Positions 43,947 through 52,601 of a stretch of 64,000 nt of DNA are shown piece by piece. Position numbers and translations under genes: made by a program. A model generated the notes under the pieces. The model did not search any database. It saw only the letters and a program-made list of their open reading frames with translations, and was not told the DNA's origin. The stretch is from NCBI RefSeq assembly GCF_001938985.1, contig NZ_MKIN01000027.1, forward strand, positions 62,001 through 126,000, given 5' to 3'. Every line of letters starts with the position of its first letter. Positions within the stretch are counted from its first letter, which is position 1. The DNA is from Gillisella taibaishanensis (GTDB lineage: Bacteria > Pseudomonadota > Alphaproteobacteria > Rhizobiales > Rhizobiaceae).

Positions 43947-44792
43947 ATGAGTTCATCGAAATACAATATCTGCATCATAGAGCCGGATGGCTTCAGGCAT
44001 TCGATGGTGTTCCTGGAGATGGCGGAAGCCCTCGGTTATTCGCTGCGAGAACTCGGGCATCAGGCGGCGGTCAACATCAACGGTTTTGCCCATGATGCTG
44101 TCAATATCATCTTCAATGCCCATCTGCTGGCGCCGCAGGATATCGCCGATCTCAAGCCCGATACGATTATCGTCAATACTGAACCACTTGCCTCGGTCGA
44201 CGCCCCGGTTCGAGAACGCATACTGACCTGGGCAAAGACCGGGCTGCAAATCTGGGACTATAGCCAATCCAATTTGGAGCTTCTTGACCAGATCGGTGGT
44301 CGGCCCGCCAAATGCCTACAACTAGGCTATCAGAAAGAGCTGGATCGCATTACTCCCGCCCCGGCTCAGGATGTCGATGTCCTTTTCTATGGCTCCACCA
44401 GCGACAGGCGCTCGGCGGTTTTCAAAGGCTTGCGAGAACGTGGCCTTGCCGTGAAGTGGCTGTTCAACGTCTATAGCTGCGAGCGGGACGCCTGGATCGC
44501 CCGATCGAAAGTCGTGATCAACATGCACTTCTTCGATGCGCAGATCTTCGAGGTCGTCCGGGTCTTCTATCTGCTGAGCAATGGCGTGCCTGTGGTTGGC
44601 GAAGTCAACGGACAGGCAACACAGATAGAAAACCGCTTCGCAGATGGCATCGTCGCCGCGTCCTATGGCGATCTGGTCGACGTCGCCGAACAGCTGGTGC
44701 GCGATCCCAAAAGGCTTGCCGAACAGCGCGCGATCGCCCGCGCCGCCATCATGCGCTATCCACAGGCGGCTTTTACCCAGCAACTTCTTTGA
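43947..44792 (+). CDS. CgeB-like glycosyltransferase family protein, copy 1
   Basis: A 281-residue protein with a Rossmann-like N-terminal part (YNICIIEPDGFRHSMVFLEMA), QLGYQKELDRI, then DVDVLFYGSTSDRR and ARSKVVINMHFF. The latter pair resembles the Glyco_trans_1_2 (CgeB-like) domain. YLLSNGVPVVGE and FADGIVAASY follow, as in nucleotide-sugar binding regions. Start MSSSKYN is chosen by comparison with copy 2. The acceptor is unknown. Alternative: a non-enzymatic relative. Confidence 0.6.
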   Translation: MSSSKYNICIIEPDGFRHSMVFLEMAEALGYSLRELGHQAAVNINGFAHDAVNIIFNAHLLAPQDIADLKPDTIIVNTEPLASVDAPVRERILTWAKTGLQIWDYSQSNLELLDQIGGRPAKCLQLGYQKELDRITPAPAQDVDVLFYGSTSDRRSAVFKGLRERGLAVKWLFNVYSCERDAWIARSKVVINMHFFDAQIFEVVRVFYLLSNGVPVVGEVNGQATQIENRFADGIVAASYGDLVDVAEQLVRDPKRLAEQRAIARAAIMRYPQAAFTQQLL

Positions 44793-44844
44793 GGCAGGTC
44801 CACGGCCTAAAATATGCCGGTTGCCGTCACGCTCGGAATTCAAG

Positions 44845-45693
44845 ATGATCAAGCGCCCCTATAACATCTGCATCGTCGAGCCTGTTGGATTCACCCATTC
44901 CATGGTTTTTCTGGAAGTGGCCGAGGCGCTGGACTATTCGTTGAAGGCGCTGGGCTATCCCACCGCCCTTTCCACCAACCGCATCGGCGGTGACGCGACC
45001 AACATCATCCTTGGCGCGCATCTCTTGCCAGTCAAAGACCTGAAGGCGCTTCCACCGGGAACCGTTATCGTCAACGCCGAGCCTTTGTCGGCGACAGAAG
45101 CGCTGATCCGCGACCGGGTTTTGGCCTGCCTCGATGCCGGGCTGGAAATTTGGGACTATAGCCCCGCCAATATTGAGTTTCTGAACAAGATCGGCGCTGG
45201 CCAGGCAGTGAAATACCTGCAGTTTGGCTATCAAAAAGAGCTGGACCGCCTGTCGCCTGCACCGGTGCAGGATGTGGATGTCCTGTTTTACGGCTCGATG
45301 AACGACCGGCGTGCCAAGGTGCTCTACGGCCTCCAGGATCGCGGCCTCGTCATCCAGCATCTGTTCAATGTTTATGGCACCGAACGCGATGCCTGGATTG
45401 CCCGTACCAAGGTGGTCTTGAACATGCATCTGCTGGAGTCGCAGATCTTCGAGGTCGTTCGGGTGTTCTATCTACTGATCAATGGCGTTGCCGTTATCGG
45501 CGAGGTCAATGGCCAGGAGACGCAGATCGAGCAGCGTTTTGCAGACGGCATTGTCGCCGCCCCCTATGAGGAGCTGATCGATGCGACGGAACGGCTGGTG
45601 CGCGATCCCAACAGGCTTGCGCGACAGCGCGCCCTTGCCCGCGCAGCCATCGCGCCGTTTCCGCAAGTTGGTTTCACGCAAAAGCTGCTTTGA
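44845..45693 (+). CDS. CgeB-like glycosyltransferase family protein, copy 2
   Basis: A 282-residue tandem paralogue of the preceding gene, about 60 per cent identical by eye over the full length: YNICIVEPVGFTHSMVFLEVA, LQFGYQKELDRLSPAP, DVDVLFYGSMNDRRAKV, ARTKVVLNMHLLESQIFEVV and FADGIVAAPYEEL. The spacing is 52 bases, so co-transcription is likely. The most variable parts lie near residues 25-60 and 120-140, where substrate choice might differ. The frame stays open far upstream because of overlap with copy 1. Confidence 0.6.
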   Translation: MIKRPYNICIVEPVGFTHSMVFLEVAEALDYSLKALGYPTALSTNRIGGDATNIILGAHLLPVKDLKALPPGTVIVNAEPLSATEALIRDRVLACLDAGLEIWDYSPANIEFLNKIGAGQAVKYLQFGYQKELDRLSPAPVQDVDVLFYGSMNDRRAKVLYGLQDRGLVIQHLFNVYGTERDAWIARTKVVLNMHLLESQIFEVVRVFYLLINGVAVIGEVNGQETQIEQRFADGIVAAPYEELIDATERLVRDPNRLARQRALARAAIAPFPQVGFTQKLL

Positions 45694-45719
45694 GGGCAGC
45701 GCAGCCGCTTATCGCTCCT

Positions 45720-45770
45720 ACGCATTTCCGGACGCAGGCTGGGTTCTACTTTTCGACACGATGCTCTAGG
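45720..45770. repeat. Dispersed intergenic repeat copy
   Basis: ACGCATTTCCGGACGC, then GGGTTCTACTTTTCGA and CGATGCTCTAG. Reverse-complemented, it gives CTAGAGCATCG...TCGAAAAGTAGAACCC...CCGGAAATGCGT, the same block order as the copy at 39685-39735. Confidence 0.65.
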
Positions 45771-45805
45771 ATCGACCTATCGAAGTGCGACGCGGATAAT
45801 CTCTC

Positions 45806-46759
45806 TTGGCTGAAAAATCCATAGACCATGCCTTTACCTCAGCAAATCTGACAGAGGCGGCCACCGACCCCACTTATGCAGGTGCGCTGTCTTTCCTGCG
45901 CCGGCGCTACACCAAGCAGTTGGACGGTGTGGACACGGTCGTCTGGGGCATTCCCTTCGACGCCGCCACCTCCAACAGGCCAGGCGCGCGCTTCGGACCG
46001 CAGGCAATCCGTCGGGCGTCCGCTATCTTCGACAATGATCCGCAATATCCGTTTCAGCGCGATCTGTTTGCAGCCATGCCTGTCGTGGACTACGGCGACT
46101 GCCGACTGGACTATGGCAATCACTGGGACACACCCGCCACCATCGAGCGCGAAGCCGGCCATATTCTCTCCAAGGCCAATTTTCTGCTGACGCTGGGCGG
46201 CGACCACTTTATCACCTGGCCGCTCCTAAAGGCGCATGTCGCCAAACACGGCCCGCTGGCCATGGTGCAGTTCGACGCCCATCAGGACACTTGGTTTGAC
46301 GATGGCAAGCGGATCGACCACGGATCTTTCGTCGGTCGAGCCGTCCGCGAGGGACTGATCGTACCGTCGCGGTCGATCCAGGTCGGTATCCGTACCCATG
46401 CGCCCGAAGACTGCGGCATCCGCATTCTCTATGGCCACGAGGTGGAGGATATGCGGGCCGCCAATATCGCCGCCCTGATCCTTGAACACACCGCTGGCCA
46501 GCCGGTCTACCTGACCTTCGATATAGACTGTCTCGACCCGGCCTTTGCGCCCGGCACCGGAACCCCGGTCGCCGGCGGGCCGTCGAGCGCAAAAATTCTG
46601 TCCGTACTGCAAAATCTTCATCCGCTCGACATACGAGGCGCAGATGTTGTCGAGGTGGCGCCGGCTTACGACCATGCCGATATCACCGCCATTGCAGGGG
46701 CGACAGTCGCCATGTATATGCTGGGGCTGCGCGCAGAACGACTGGCGCGTTCCAGTTGA
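45806..46759 (+). CDS. speB: Agmatinase (ureohydrolase family)
   Basis: Cleaves agmatine to putrescine and urea using two Mn ions. 317 residues. Metal ligands are in LGGDHFITWP, FDAHQDTWFDDGKRIDHGS and FDIDCLDPAFAPGTGTPV. The start is TTG at 45806 (MAEKSIDHAF), supported by similarity to rhizobial proteins I recall, with only a weak GGAT upstream. Guanidinobutyrase cannot be excluded by motif alone. Confidence 0.85.
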   Translation: MAEKSIDHAFTSANLTEAATDPTYAGALSFLRRRYTKQLDGVDTVVWGIPFDAATSNRPGARFGPQAIRRASAIFDNDPQYPFQRDLFAAMPVVDYGDCRLDYGNHWDTPATIEREAGHILSKANFLLTLGGDHFITWPLLKAHVAKHGPLAMVQFDAHQDTWFDDGKRIDHGSFVGRAVREGLIVPSRSIQVGIRTHAPEDCGIRILYGHEVEDMRAANIAALILEHTAGQPVYLTFDIDCLDPAFAPGTGTPVAGGPSSAKILSVLQNLHPLDIRGADVVEVAPAYDHADITAIAGATVAMYMLGLRAERLARSS

Positions 46760-46828
46760 CATAATGATTCAAGAGGTTCGGGATCTGAATCCGCAAAGCC
46801 GGATAAGCTTCTGAAAAGAGAGGGTAAA

Positions 46829-47761
46829 ATGACAGCGAAAATCTTCATTGATGGCGAACACGGCACAACCGGCCTGCAGATCCGCAGCCGCATGGCCGGC
46901 CGCCGCGATGTAGACCTGCTGTCGATCCCCGAAGCTGAGCGCCGCAATGCAGCCATGCGCGAGGACCTGCTCAACAGTGCCGATATCGCCATTCTCTGCC
47001 TGCCGGACGATGCCTCGAAAGAGGCCGTCTCCATGCTGGCCGGCAATAACAATGTTCGGATTATCGACACATCGACCGCCTTCCGCGTTGCGCCGGATTG
47101 GGCCTACGGCTTTGCCGAAATGGACAAGGCGCAGAGCGATAAGATCCGCTCCGCCCGTTGCGTTGCCAATCCCGGCTGCTACCCGACTGGCGCCATTGCG
47201 CTCATCCGGCCGCTGGTGGCTGCTGGCATTCTGCCTGCCGATTATCCGGTCTCGGTCAATGCCGTGTCCGGCTATACCGGCGGCGGCAAACAGTTGATTG
47301 CCCAGATGGAGGATGCCAGCCATCCCGAACACCTGACTGTCAACAATTACGTCTATGGCCTGAACCTCAAGCACAAGCATGTGCCGGAAATGAAGGCGCA
47401 CGGCCTTCTGGCACGCGCACCGCTGTTTTCGCCTTCGGTCGGCCGCTTCCCGCAGGGCATGATCGTGCAAGTGCCGCTGTTCCTCGACAATCTCGCCGAT
47501 GGTGCGACTATCGAAAGCGTGCATGCAGCACTTGTCGCGCATTACGCTGACCAGGACGTGGTGTCGGTCGTGTCGCTGGAAGACAGCGCCAAGCTCGCCC
47601 GCGTCGATGCCGAGGAACTGGTTGGCAAGGACACGATGAAGCTGTTCGTGTTCGGCAATGCCGGCACCGGCCATGTCAATCTGGTGGCGGTGCTCGACAA
47701 TCTCGGCAAGGGCGCATCCGGCGCTGCCGTGCAGAACATGGACCTGATGCTGTCGGCCTGA
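46829..47761 (+). CDS. argC: N-acetyl-gamma-glutamyl-phosphate reductase (type 2)
   Basis: Third step of arginine synthesis: NADPH reduction of N-acetylglutamyl phosphate to the semialdehyde. 310 residues, the short AGPR type. The nucleotide loop is FIDGEHGTTGLQI, and the catalytic Cys is residue 117 in NPGCYPTGA. AGAGGG precedes the ATG. The neighbours rplM-rpsI-speB-argC match rhizobial order. Confidence 0.95.
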   Translation: MTAKIFIDGEHGTTGLQIRSRMAGRRDVDLLSIPEAERRNAAMREDLLNSADIAILCLPDDASKEAVSMLAGNNNVRIIDTSTAFRVAPDWAYGFAEMDKAQSDKIRSARCVANPGCYPTGAIALIRPLVAAGILPADYPVSVNAVSGYTGGGKQLIAQMEDASHPEHLTVNNYVYGLNLKHKHVPEMKAHGLLARAPLFSPSVGRFPQGMIVQVPLFLDNLADGATIESVHAALVAHYADQDVVSVVSLEDSAKLARVDAEELVGKDTMKLFVFGNAGTGHVNLVAVLDNLGKGASGAAVQNMDLMLSA

Positions 47762-47775
47762 CAGACTGTGAGCCT

Positions 47776-48714
47776 ATGACGAACAAGCTGAAAGCCCCTG
47801 CCCTTTCGCCTGATCTGGCGCATCGGTGGGGGCTTTCGCATATCAGGGCAATCGCTGACACCCCGAGCAGCCTCGTCTACCGCGCCTTACAAGGAGACCG
47901 GGCCGTTGTGGTCAAGGCGCTGAAACCCGAAGGGAGCGGCGAGCGACCGGGCCTCGGCTTCTTGCGCTGGCGCGATGGCCACGGCGCCGTGCGCATCCTT
48001 GATCAGGCGGATGATGTGGCCCTGCTGGAGGATGCGGGAACGCGGCTGTTGCGCAGTTATCACGGTGAGGCCGGCGACGAGGCGGCGACTGATATTGTCG
48101 TCGAGGTGCTCGAGCGGCTGCATGCGCCGTCTTCACTGCCAATGCCCACAGATCTTACGCCGCTTGATGTGCATTTCGCCGCTCTGTTCGAGCTGGAGAA
48201 GACACAGCTTGACGCTGACCTCGCCGATATCGTCCCCTGGTGCGCGGACCTTGCCCGCGCGCTAATCGCCGACCAGAGGGATATCAAGCCGCTGCATGGC
48301 GACATCCATCACGACAATATCATCGGCGGCGACAATGGCGCCTGGCTTGCCATAGACCCCCAAGGCCTCATCGGCGACCCCGCCTATGATGTCGCCAACA
48401 TCTTCGGCAATCCGCTGCATGCAAGGGCATTGGTTCTAGACCCGGAACGGGCCTTGCGCCTCAGCCGTCGCTTTGCCTTGGTGCTGAACCGCACGCCGCG
48501 CACGATCCTGTCCTATGCGGCAGCCCATGCCGGGCTTTCCTGCGCCTGGACGCTTAAAGTATATCTGCCACAAGTGGATACCGGTTTTCTGTCCGGAAAC
48601 GCGCAGAAGCAAAAAATTGGCCCACTGACACCGTCAGGCCAAGACAATCTCGGCGAAAGACTGGGCTTTGCGAGACTGGCACGGTCTATACTTCTTGAAC
48701 AGTTTGTAGACTAA
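47776..48714 (+). CDS. APH(6)-like aminoglycoside/hydroxyurea phosphotransferase family protein
   Basis: Kinase-like protein of 312 residues. The Brenner motif LHGDIHHDNII and the DFG-equivalent WLAIDPQGLIGDPAYDVANIF are those of the streptomycin 6-kinase (StrB/APH(6)) and hydroxyurea kinase family. It lies 14 bases after argC, so it is probably co-transcribed. Chromosomal rhizobial members have unknown natural substrates; whether it confers resistance is not shown by sequence. Confidence 0.75.
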   Translation: MTNKLKAPALSPDLAHRWGLSHIRAIADTPSSLVYRALQGDRAVVVKALKPEGSGERPGLGFLRWRDGHGAVRILDQADDVALLEDAGTRLLRSYHGEAGDEAATDIVVEVLERLHAPSSLPMPTDLTPLDVHFAALFELEKTQLDADLADIVPWCADLARALIADQRDIKPLHGDIHHDNIIGGDNGAWLAIDPQGLIGDPAYDVANIFGNPLHARALVLDPERALRLSRRFALVLNRTPRTILSYAAAHAGLSCAWTLKVYLPQVDTGFLSGNAQKQKIGPLTPSGQDNLGERLGFARLARSILLEQFVD

Positions 48715-48777
48715 ACGCGATCTCGTGCAGTACCGCGTTGCCATCTATGGTGGCAACAACACTGTAAGGAGCCCGCC

Positions 48778-49605
48778 GTGAACCAAACCCGCCTTCCTGT
48801 CTATTTCATTCCTCATGGCGGCGGCCCCTGGCCGTTCATGGAATTTCAGAGGGACGAGCAAGGCAAAGGGCCATGGGACGATTTGGCCGCTTTCCTGCAG
48901 GGCCTGCCAGCCGATCTAGGCGTGACGCCAAAGGCTATCCTGATCGTGTCAGGCCATTGGGAAAAAGAACCGATCGTCACCGTCAGCACGGCACCAGAGC
49001 CGGGCATGCTGTTCGACTATTATAACTTTCCAGCCCATACCTATGAGTTGTCCTATCCAGCCAAGGGCGATCCTGACATCGCCGCGCGGGTGCGCGAGCT
49101 TCTGTCGGCAGCGGGCATTCCATCCACCGAGGACGACCAGCGCGGCTTCGACCACGGCGTCTTCATACCGTTGATGGTCGCCTATCCCGATGCCGATGTG
49201 CCCGTGGTGATGCTGTCGCTGAAGGACACACTGGATGCCGAAACCCACTTCGTCATCGGCAAGGCGCTGGAAGCTTTGCGCGACGACAATGTGCTGATCG
49301 TCGCATCCGGCATGAGCTACCACAATATGCGGATGTTCCGCCGAACCGACCCGGACCATGTCGTGGTCGCAAAGCGGTTCGACGACTGGCTGACGGCGGC
49401 GGTGGAATTGCCCGACCCGCAAGCGCGTGCGGCAAAGCTCAGCCGCTGGCACGAAAACCCGGATGCCCTCGCCTGCCACGTGCCCGACCATGATCATCTC
49501 GTGCCGCTATTCGTGGCAGTCGGCGCTGCCGGCTTGGACCTTGGCCGGCAGGTGTTTAGCGGGCTTGCGTTCGGAAAGGCCTATTCAGGCTACCGGTTTG
49601 GATAG
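48778..49605 (+). CDS. DODA-type extradiol ring-opening dioxygenase (YgiD-like)
   Basis: LigB-superfamily enzyme of 275 residues. Zn or Fe ligands are expected from FIPHGGGPWPFM, SGHWEKEPIVTV and FDHGVFIPLMVAYPDADVPVV (in part), with a conserved His near ACHVPDHDHLVPLFVAVG. Family members open 4,5-DOPA or related catechols; the physiological substrate is unknown. Start GTG 48778 has AAGGAG seven bases upstream. Confidence 0.85.
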   Translation: MNQTRLPVYFIPHGGGPWPFMEFQRDEQGKGPWDDLAAFLQGLPADLGVTPKAILIVSGHWEKEPIVTVSTAPEPGMLFDYYNFPAHTYELSYPAKGDPDIAARVRELLSAAGIPSTEDDQRGFDHGVFIPLMVAYPDADVPVVMLSLKDTLDAETHFVIGKALEALRDDNVLIVASGMSYHNMRMFRRTDPDHVVVAKRFDDWLTAAVELPDPQARAAKLSRWHENPDALACHVPDHDHLVPLFVAVGAAGLDLGRQVFSGLAFGKAYSGYRFG

Positions 49606-49665
49606 AGCACTTTCAGGAAAATTGGATACCGAACTCCGTCCGAAAATGCGCTGAAGCAAAAAGTC
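49602..49665. repeat. Dispersed intergenic repeat, divergent copy
   Basis: Begins ATAGAGCACTTTCAGG and contains TCCGTCCGAAAATGCG and AGCAAAAAGTCAGAG, echoing the GAGCA...CCG...AATGCG block order of the better copies. It abuts the ctaA terminator hairpin. Membership is tentative. Confidence 0.45.
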
Positions 49666-49704
49666 AGAGCGCTTCATTGGTTCTTAGAACCAGCGAAGCG
49701 CTCT
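49656..49704 (-). terminator. Terminator hairpin overlapping the 3' end of ctaA
   Basis: AGAGCGCTTC...TTGGTTC / GAACCA...GAAGCGCTCT forms a long imperfect stem (49666-49704), with a T tract following on the minus strand. The last codons and stop of ctaA lie within it, so the C-terminal residues ERFAGSKNQ are partly dictated by the hairpin. Confidence 0.7.
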
Positions 49705-50780
49705 AGTGGGTAGGCGCCGTAAAAGCCACGCAGATGCGCTACAGTAAAACCGAGCAGAACCAGCGCGCCGCCCTGATGGGCGAGCGCAGCATGCAACGGC
49801 ACCTGCAGCAGGAGCGCGGTGATGCCAAGCGCCGCCTGACAGCAGACGATACCGAACAGCACGACGCTGCGCCGGGCATGGGTCGTGCCGGGTGCCGCCA
49901 TGAGCGACGAGATCATGTGATAGAGCGCCACCAGAAACACGGTATAGGCGCCCATCCGGTGCACGAATTGCACCGTCTTCGGATTTTCAAAGAAATTCAG
50001 CCAGACGGGATGCTGGATCAGCAGATCGCCCGGCACCAGCGCGCCATCCATCAGCGGCCAGGTATTGTAGGACATGCCGGCATCCAGCCCCGCGACCAGC
50101 GCGCCAAGATAAATCTGGAACAGCACGAGGCAGAACAGCGCCAGCGCCCAGCGCTTCGATGTCCCGGTCGGGGCCGGATCGGCGCTATGGCGCTTCAGGC
50201 CCTGCATGACCCAGACGCAGGACGAAAAGATCAGGCAGGCAGTCACAAGATGGGTCGCCAGACGGTACTGGCTGACTTCGGTGCGCTCCGACAGACCCGA
50301 GGACACCATCCACCAGCCGATAAATCCTTGGAAGCCGCCAAGCGCGAGAATGCCGACCAAAGGCCAGGCAAGCCGCTTTTCAATTCGGCCGGTGACAAGA
50401 AAGAAAAACAGCGGCAGAGCGAAGATGGCGCCAATGGAGCGGGCAAGAAACCGATGCGCCCATTCCCACCAGAAAATCGTCTTGAAGTCGTCGACCGTCA
50501 TGCCCTTGTTAACAAGCTCATATTGCGGAATCTGCTGGTAGAGCTTGAACTCCTCCTCCCATTCCCCCGCGCTGAGCGGCGGAATCACGCCATGGATCGG
50601 CTTCCATTGCGTGATGGAAAGGCCGGAATTGGTCAGACGCGTGGCGCCTCCCACCAGAACCAGCGCGAACAATGCAAGCACCACAACCCCTAGCCAGATA
50701 CGGATGGCGCGGCGGTTACGGCTTTGCCGATCAAGGGTGGCGGCCGCCGGAATGGGCGACGCGGTGCTGGCTAGGGTCAT
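49674..50780 (-). CDS. ctaA: Heme A synthase (CtaA/COX15)
   Basis: Membrane enzyme that oxidises the heme O methyl group to heme A for aa3-type oxidases. 368 residues, eight helices. Heme His ligands are in WWEWAHRFLARSIG, QYRLATHLVTACL, FVHRMGAYTVFLV and HAALAHQGGALVLLG. The N-terminal RAIRIWLGVVVLALFALVLVGG block is typical. It stands alone between two repeat elements. Confidence 0.94.
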   Translation of the reverse strand: MTLASTASPIPAAATLDRQSRNRRAIRIWLGVVVLALFALVLVGGATRLTNSGLSITQWKPIHGVIPPLSAGEWEEEFKLYQQIPQYELVNKGMTVDDFKTIFWWEWAHRFLARSIGAIFALPLFFFLVTGRIEKRLAWPLVGILALGGFQGFIGWWMVSSGLSERTEVSQYRLATHLVTACLIFSSCVWVMQGLKRHSADPAPTGTSKRWALALFCLVLFQIYLGALVAGLDAGMSYNTWPLMDGALVPGDLLIQHPVWLNFFENPKTVQFVHRMGAYTVFLVALYHMISSLMAAPGTTHARRSVVLFGIVCCQAALGITALLLQVPLHAALAHQGGALVLLGFTVAHLRGFYGAYPLERFAGSKNQ

Positions 50781-50865
50781 GTCTCGTTCACTCCATGCTG
50801 GCGGCGCAGTGTCTTGGGCATCGGATCGTGAGCCGGAAACGGCTTGATGCCCTCAGTTTTTGTTT

Positions 50866-50915
50866 ACGCATCGTATCATCCGAAAACCGGTTCTCACTTT
50901 TCGGCCCGATGCTCA
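50866..50915. repeat. Dispersed intergenic repeat, well-preserved copy
   Basis: ACGCATCGTATCATCCGAAA, then CCGGTTCTCACTTTTCGGCC and CGATGCTCA. It is the reverse complement, block for block, of the copy at 39685-39735. A shorter GCCGGAAACGGC palindrome lies just before it. It fills most of the ctaA/DUF2842 divergent gap. Confidence 0.7.
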
Positions 50916-51019
50916 TGCATAGGGGAAGTGCTGCATGCCAATTGATTTGCATCAGCACCCGGTGCAAAACAAGGGCATAGGCTTTGCGACATCGCGTCGC
51001 GTGCAACCAGGATGCTAGC

Positions 51020-51232
51020 ATGCCAGTCAGACTGCGCAAATTCATCGGCACAATTTTAATCATTGTGCTCGTTCTGCTCTACGCCATGCTGGCTGTGACC
51101 ATAGCGACGCTAACGCTGGCGCAATCGCCCTGGTGGGTACATCTCCTTTATTTCCTGCTGTCCGGCGTGATCTGGGTGCTGCCGGCCATGTGGATCATCA
51201 AATGGATGGCTGGCCCGGCTGCGAAAAAATAA
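51020..51232 (+). CDS. DUF2842 membrane protein
   Basis: Seventy residues with two membrane helices (about 8-30 and 36-58). The sequence QSPWWVHLLYFLLSGVIWVL and a PAMWIIKWM ending are typical of DUF2842 of Alphaproteobacteria. Function is unknown. AGGATGC precedes the ATG. The frame extends 12 codons further up without a site. Confidence 0.8.
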   Translation: MPVRLRKFIGTILIIVLVLLYAMLAVTIATLTLAQSPWWVHLLYFLLSGVIWVLPAMWIIKWMAGPAAKK

Positions 51233-51306
51233 GTCGGTCTGTTGCAAGATCCTTAAATACAGACCCTATAAGCTTGCAGGGTGAAGACAGGACCGGAGAC
51301 GGCAAC

Positions 51307-52530
51307 GTGGCGATGATCGACCAGAAAGCGGCGGTGCAACCCGGAAGCAGCATTCAATATGCCGCCTCGTCCGCCGTAGCGCCCGTGCAGGTCTTCACCG
51401 CCATGGAGCCGCTGGAGAAAGACTGGCGCAGGCTCGAGCGCGACAACGCGATCTCCCTGCATCAGAGCTATGACTGGTGCCGCGCCTGGGTGAAAACCCA
51501 TGGCAATCCGCTTGCCATCGTCAGCGGTCGCAGTGATCAGGGCCACCGCTTTATCCTGCCGCTGGAAATCACCCGCCCAACGATGATCCGCAAGGCGAGC
51601 TTCATCGGCACGCGGTTTACCAATATCAATACCGGCCTGTTCGACCCGGCCTTTTTACGCCAGCCCTCGCCCATGGATGCGGCCCAGTTCGGAGCTAAGA
51701 TCATCGCAGCGCTGGACGGGCGGGCCGATCTTATCCATCTCGGCAACGTGCCGCTCTCCTGGCGCGGTCTCACCCATCCCCTGGCCGGGCTCTGCGCCAT
51801 CGAAAATCAGAACCACACTTTCCAACTGCCGCTGCTCGGTGATTTCGAAGCGACGCTGGCGCAAGTGAATGCCAAGCGCCGACGCAAGAAATATCGCAAC
51901 CAGGTGCGCAAGTTGGAGGCGATCGGCGGCTTCGAACATGTGATCGCGTCAGGCGAGGATCAGAAGGCCTGGTTGCTCGACCTGTTCTTCCAGCAGAAGG
52001 CGGTCCGGTTCGAAGCGCTCGGGCTTCCCGATGTATTCCACGAGCCGGAAACGCAGGCCTTCTTCCAATTGCTGCTGCAATCTGAAAATGGCGGCCTCGA
52101 CGTTCCCCTGGAACTGCATGCCCTGAAGCTGCATGGCACCCAAGAAGGCAAGATTGCCGCCATTGCCGGCCTATCGCGCAAGGGCGATCATGTCATCTGC
52201 CAGTTTGGCTCGATTGACGAGAGCCTCGCCCCGGAAGCCAGCCCCGGCGAGCTGCTGTTCTGGCTGATGATCGAGCAATGCTGTGCCGAAGGGGCGAGCC
52301 TTTTCGATTTCGGCATCGGCGATCAGATCTACAAGCGCAGTTGGTGTCCTGTCGAAACCGTCCAGCACGATATCCTCCTGCCCGTAACAGCCATAGGCCA
52401 TCTCGCAGCAACGGCAGAGCGCGGCCTGACCCGGTCTAAGGCCGCGATCAAGGCGCACCCGCAGCTCTACGGCTTCCTGCAGAAACTCCGTGCCCGCAGC
52501 ACCGCACCGGCGCGTGAGGCGGAAGACTGA
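51307..52530 (+). CDS. GNAT acyltransferase, CelD/BcsL-like
   Basis: A 407-residue protein with the Acetyltransf_6 type double-GNAT fold seen in polysaccharide loci. HQSYDWCRAWVKTHGNPL, KRRRKKYRNQVRKLEAIGG, LHALKLHGTQEGKIAAIAG and LFDFGIGDQIYKRSWCP mark it. It probably adds acyl groups in polysaccharide production, as it precedes the glycan locus. The start is taken as GTG 51307, with GGAG eight bases upstream; ATG 51313 is an alternative. A tRNA-dependent FemAB role is less likely. Confidence 0.75.
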   Translation: MAMIDQKAAVQPGSSIQYAASSAVAPVQVFTAMEPLEKDWRRLERDNAISLHQSYDWCRAWVKTHGNPLAIVSGRSDQGHRFILPLEITRPTMIRKASFIGTRFTNINTGLFDPAFLRQPSPMDAAQFGAKIIAALDGRADLIHLGNVPLSWRGLTHPLAGLCAIENQNHTFQLPLLGDFEATLAQVNAKRRRKKYRNQVRKLEAIGGFEHVIASGEDQKAWLLDLFFQQKAVRFEALGLPDVFHEPETQAFFQLLLQSENGGLDVPLELHALKLHGTQEGKIAAIAGLSRKGDHVICQFGSIDESLAPEASPGELLFWLMIEQCCAEGASLFDFGIGDQIYKRSWCPVETVQHDILLPVTAIGHLAATAERGLTRSKAAIKAHPQLYGFLQKLRARSTAPAREAED

Positions 52531-52601
52531 CGGCATCGACCGAGGCTTGATCAGACCACCAGAATAATCGAGCGCACAGGCTCCCTGCTGTGCCCAAAGC
52601 C

